Positions 63,219 to 64,000 of a stretch of 64,000 nt of DNA are shown piece after piece. Where the stretch lies: NCBI RefSeq assembly GCF_023716565.1, contig NZ_CP071849.1, positions 1,550,001 through 1,614,000 on the forward strand, written 5' to 3'. A model generated the notes under the pieces. That model searched no databases, was not told the DNA's origin, and was given only the letters and a program-made list of their open reading frames with translations. The translations under genes and the position numbers were made by a program. The DNA comes from Vibrio sp. SCSIO 43136 (lineage in GTDB: Bacteria; Pseudomonadota; Gammaproteobacteria; Enterobacterales; Vibrionaceae). Position 1 is the first letter of the stretch, and each line of letters begins with the position of its first letter.

Positions 63219-63301
63219 GTCTCCACTTTTGACTGTGGCATGTTCCCGAGAAGTTCTGAGACCAATCATACTGAAGGGCGCATTTATGCGCCCTTTTTTA
63301 T
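63219..63301 (+). ncRNA. Possible short structured RNA
   Basis: A GGTCTC...GAGACC stem (63219-63261) is followed by a textbook terminator and no credible ORF reads into it. It could be a small RNA ending at about 63300, or the remains of a deleted gene. No known RNA family recognised, and no promoter identified. Confidence 0.3.
63274..63301 (+). terminator. Strong rightward terminator
   Basis: AAGGGCGCA (63274-63282), TTTA loop, TGCGCCCTT (63287-63295), T-run. Confidence 0.85.
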
Positions 63302-63595
63302 ATTTGCAGAAAGCGAAGTGGTAAAACAAGCTGGCGAAGCCAGTAACGCTTATAGCGATCTAACTGAAAAGCATTATCTATGCACTGATTGTTACCGAGT
63401 ATTTAAGTACGATAATTTGCACTTATCCAAAAACCTATCTATCTACGTCTCCTCAGGGGTGTGAGTGCAAACACAACTTACCCGGCATTTATCTCTTCAA
63501 ACCTAACCAACACCAAAGTTTTATAGAAATCAACGTGCATTCATGTCTTCTGAGTATATAATCATACAAATAACTCAATTGCGCAGTGGAACCCC

Positions 63596-64000
63596 ATGAC
63601 AGAGTCTTTGCTTCCTAATATTCTTCAGTTTATTGGCCAGATCGACCCATTCGATAAAATCCCGCAGCCCGCCTTGCGTGAACTGGCTTCGCAGGTGCAG
63701 ATCACTTATCTCAGCAAAGGGGAAGTGATCGACTTATGTGCTAAAGACCAAGAAAAGTCCCTCTATATCGTGCGTACAGGCTCAATGGAGCAGCGCAAAA
63801 AGGATGGAGTGCTAAGAGCCAAGCTGGGGGCGGAAGATCTGTTTGGTTTTACCGCATTATCTGAAGATGTGGATGGCGATAAAGGCTATAAGGCCATTGC
63901 AATTGAGAACTCACTGATTTACATCATTCCGCATACCGCTCTGCAACAGCTATTCAAAACTTATCCAGATTGTGCTGAGCACTTTGCCTCACAGGCGCAA
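63596..64000 (+). CDS. cNMP-binding-domain protein, N-terminal part (cut by window edge)
   Basis: 135 codons are visible and no stop occurs before the edge. FDKIPQPALRELASQVQITYLSKGEVI and SLYIVRTGSMEQRKKDG, then LGAEDLFGFTAL form a cyclic-nucleotide-binding domain. This N-terminus resembles the DUF294 signal proteins (cNMP-CBS-CBS-nucleotidyltransferase), whose later domains would lie beyond the window. Start at ATG 63596 behind AGTGGA. Confidence 0.8.
   Translation, partial: MTESLLPNILQFIGQIDPFDKIPQPALRELASQVQITYLSKGEVIDLCAKDQEKSLYIVRTGSMEQRKKDGVLRAKLGAEDLFGFTALSEDVDGDKGYKAIAIENSLIYIIPHTALQQLFKTYPDCAEHFASQAQ

Larger units (their letters stand above)
63126..63595. other. Intergenic region with a terminator and possible small RNA
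   Basis: 470 bp between the HEPN gene and the cNMP protein. GGTCTC (63219-63224) and GAGACC (63256-63261) close a 43-nt fold, followed 12 bp later by a strong terminator. The 87-codon frame at 63201-63464 runs through that terminator, so I do not call it a gene. Confidence 0.45.

Noticed and set aside
63201..63464. 87-codon frame after the HEPN gene
   Set aside because: It reads straight through the strong terminator at 63274-63301 and has no good start.
1..64000. CRISPR arrays, tRNA or rRNA genes, prophage or integron attC sites
   Set aside because: No regularly spaced repeats, cloverleaf or rRNA sequences were noticed by eye; the multiple GGACAGACACC copies are irregularly spaced and belong to the RAYT locus.

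Overview
The window looks like a chromosomal segment of a marine Vibrio. The evidence is gene content rather than a marker gene: an alginate/uronate catabolic cluster, an OmpU/OmpC-type porin, two Fur-controlled iron genes, tripartite tricarboxylate transport, a photolyase/cryptochrome block and several Vibrio-style signalling proteins. No rRNA, tRNA, prophage, integron or CRISPR array was seen. Base composition is fairly even. Intergenic regions are AT-rich.

Left end (1-6.3 kb): a leftward operon kdgF-kdgK-eda faces a rightward tandem of two PL17 oligoalginate lyases. Together they take alginate oligomers to unsaturated monouronate, then to linear DEH/KDG, KDPG and finally pyruvate plus glyceraldehyde-3-phosphate. 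From 6.3 to 19.2 kb come a small unknown protein, a membrane diguanylate cyclase, an alpha-galactosidase/Na+ symporter pair with its LacI regulator and operators, a LysR regulator beside a periplasmic serine hydrolase, a secreted HAD phosphatase behind a CRP/CytR-like promoter, a second KdgF-like cupin and a porin.

From 19.9 to 33.5 kb the genes are mostly accessory: a kinase/PLP-lyase fusion, a fumarylacetoacetase-family protein with a signal peptide, a HAD phosphatase, an orphan maltose-binding protein, a REP-associated (HUH) transposase surrounded by six copies of a short motif, an 885-residue lipoprotein, an MDR oxidoreductase, a GNAT and a GH13 oligo-1,6-glucosidase with a divergent LysR gene. 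From 34.5 to 43.2 kb: a sensor-only membrane stub, a MATE pump, an SDR plus GntR pair facing a second GntR, and a TctCBA tripartite transporter operon led by a GlcG-like protein. A TTGTATTA-type palindromic motif recurs in the promoters of the alginate, kdgF2, SDR, gntR2 and tct transcription units and may tie them into one regulon.

From 43.4 to 64 kb: a NUDIX gene and partner; a TonB receptor and a siderophore-binding protein facing each other, each with a Fur box; two amino-acid-type binding proteins without permeases, one next to a GGDEF/EAL protein; a DNA-repair block (DUF2256, SDR, FeS-type photolyase, cryptochrome DASH); an HD phosphohydrolase; a LacI-regulated mannonate dehydratase homologue; an auxin-efflux-type carrier; another sensor stub; an isolated 598-residue protein with a HEPN RNase motif (candidate ApeA-like anti-phage gene); and the start of a cyclic-nucleotide-binding-domain protein cut by the window edge.
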